Positions 62,950 through 64,000 of a DNA stretch of 64,000 nucleotides are shown piece by piece. Both the position numbers and the translations under genes were made by a program. Source of the stretch: Onthophagus taurus (taxonomy: Eukaryota > Arthropoda > Insecta > Coleoptera > Scarabaeidae); the NCBI RefSeq assembly GCF_036711975.1, contig NC_091967.1, positions 30,481,501 to 30,545,500 of the forward strand, written 5' to 3'. Below the pieces are notes generated by a model. It worked only from the letters and a program-made list of their open reading frames with translations, made no database searches and was not told where the DNA came from. Position 1 is the stretch's first letter. Each line of letters starts with the position of its first letter.

Positions 62950-64000
62950 TTCTTTTCCTATTTGTGAAAATTTTATTTCATTCTCCGTTAAATACCTAGA
63001 TGCATAACACACAGGTTTTCCGTCTTGTATTAACGCTGCTCCTAACCCCTTCTGCAACGCATCAAATTTTTCAAAATAGGTTTATTTGTCAAAATTTTAT
63101 TTAAAGCTTTTTCATGATTAACGGTAACCATTTAAATTCAGTGTCTTTTTTTAATAGTTCCCTTAATGGTTCTATTATGTCACTATAATTTTTTACAAAT
63201 CTTCTCAAATAATTCAGCATACCCAAAATGCTCTGTAACACTTTCAGGTTTGTAGGAGACTCTATTCTATTTACAGTTTTTACTCTTTCAATGTCTGGGT
63301 ATAAAGCCATCGCAAAAAATATGACCCAAATACTTGACTCTATCAACTTTATATTGCATTTTCTCTGAATTAAATTTTATATTCAACGTCTTTGCCCTTT
63401 CCATTACCAATTTTAATGTTTTATCATGTGTTTCTAAATCTGTTGTTGAAATTAAAATGTGGTCAAAATAAACAAAAACATTTTCAATGTTTCCAAAGTT
63501 TGCCTCAATTATTTTCTGGAAAAATTCTGGGGCACTAATTATTCCAAAAGGTAGCCTATCAAATTTATAACACCCAAAAACTCAATTTAATAATATCCAT
63601 CTTTAAGATCCAAAGCAGTAAAATACTTTTTTCCAGACAACTTAGTACACATATCATCAATTGTTGGTATTGCATATAATTTCATTGAATCGCTTTATTG
63701 AGATCTTGTGGTTTTTCAACGATAACAAGATTATTGATCCACTCTCCTGGATCTTCTACCATGCTTATAATTTTTAATTTCTCTAATTCATTTAATTTAT
63801 TTTGAACCTTATTTCTTAAACCTAAAGGAATTTTTCTTGAAAGCATTGCTACTGGATCACAATTTGGTTTTAATGTCATTTTATATTTTTCTTTAAATTT
63901 CCCTAATCCTTTAAAATTTTCTTTATATTCTTTGAAAGTTTTACTTTTATCATTTAATGCAAATTTTCCAACTTCATTAACAGTCTTAATTATACCTAAT
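62950..64000 (-). pseudogene. Gypsy reverse transcriptase and RNase H remains
   Basis: CDPVAMLSRKIPLGLRNKVQ, NELEKLKIISMVEDPGEWIN and NLVIVEKPQDLNKAIQ (63879-63682) open RT. Then, in other frames, KYFTALDLKDGYY-like text near 63600, and ENVFVYFDHILISTTDLETH near 63470-63430: the catalytic YxDD box has become YFDH. KMQYKVDRVKYLGHIF follows, then SILGMLNYLRRFVKNYSDII (63346-63101). An RNase H trace (YASRYLTENEIKFSQIG-like) lies near 62960-63030. Inactive. Confidence 0.7.

Larger units (their letters stand above)
61585..64000 (-). mobile_element. Decayed Ty3/Gypsy element, running off the right edge
   Basis: From 64000 down: protease/RT junction (63879-63682), RT, RNase H remains, integrase zinc domain (62793-62425), integrase core remains (62428-62159) and a C-terminal tail to about 61585. 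Standard RT-RNase H-integrase order. Related to the fragment at 35776-36735. Many frameshifts. Confidence 0.75.

Overview
This window looks like nuclear DNA from an insect with a large, AT-rich, transposon-filled genome. A beetle is plausible, but that is inference. It has standard spliced exons and very low gene density. There are many arthropod-type mobile elements: Ty3/Gypsy, APE-type LINEs, Tc1/mariner, Tigger, a Polinton-like polymerase remnant, foldback elements and a transposon-borne 142-bp satellite. Nothing bacterial, plasmid or CRISPR-like was seen.

Only two host-gene pieces are supported. The first is two exons of a LOTUS (OST-HTH) domain protein of the Tejas/TDRD5/TDRD7 kind at 1-591 (minus strand, running off the left edge). 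The second is an exon-like open frame at 53889-54584 (plus strand), most like the SNF2 ATPase ARIP4/RAD54L2 but with its Walker A, DEGH and motif III residues changed, followed by a small tandem duplication of its 3' end.

Layout. 0.8-2.6 kb: dispersed repeats, a tRNA-derived SINE head and a tandem hairpin-rich repeat. 2.6-4.5 kb: decayed 17.6/297-like Gypsy carrying a foldback insertion. 4.5-14.1 kb: inverted and nested non-autonomous elements and a Tc1-like transposase remnant. 14.2-15.35 kb: Tigger/pogo relic. 15.8-16.9 kb: relic of a Polinton-type family B DNA polymerase. 17.4-25.4 kb: three terminal-inverted-repeat elements and the 142-bp satellite element. 25.46-30.05 kb: recent Gypsy with both LTRs and a TGTA target duplication. 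30.2-30.9 kb: second satellite element, inverted. 31.2-35.1 kb: Jockey-like LINE split by a 1.5-kb insertion that looks like a solo LTR. 35.2-40.2 kb: Tc1-like copy and two truncated Gypsy elements. 40.9-46.1 kb: a LINE fragment, then a near-complete two-ORF LINE with a 19-bp target duplication. 46.7-50.8 kb: Gypsy-type element whose integrase lies upstream of its reverse transcriptase (Gmr1-like order). 51.3-52.5 kb: dispersed repeat split by a TTAA-flanked element, then a gag fragment. 54.7-58.7 kb: no recognised gene. 58.8-59.4 kb: foldback cluster. 60.2-61.5 kb: mariner-like relic. 61.6-64 kb: decayed Gypsy.

The most interesting observations are the INT-before-RT Gypsy element, hammerhead-ribozyme-like folds at four places, the possibly inactive ARIP4-like ATPase exon, the LOTUS exons, and several insertions whose target-site duplications could be dated by nesting. 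All motif and homology calls were made by reading the sequence; no database search was run.
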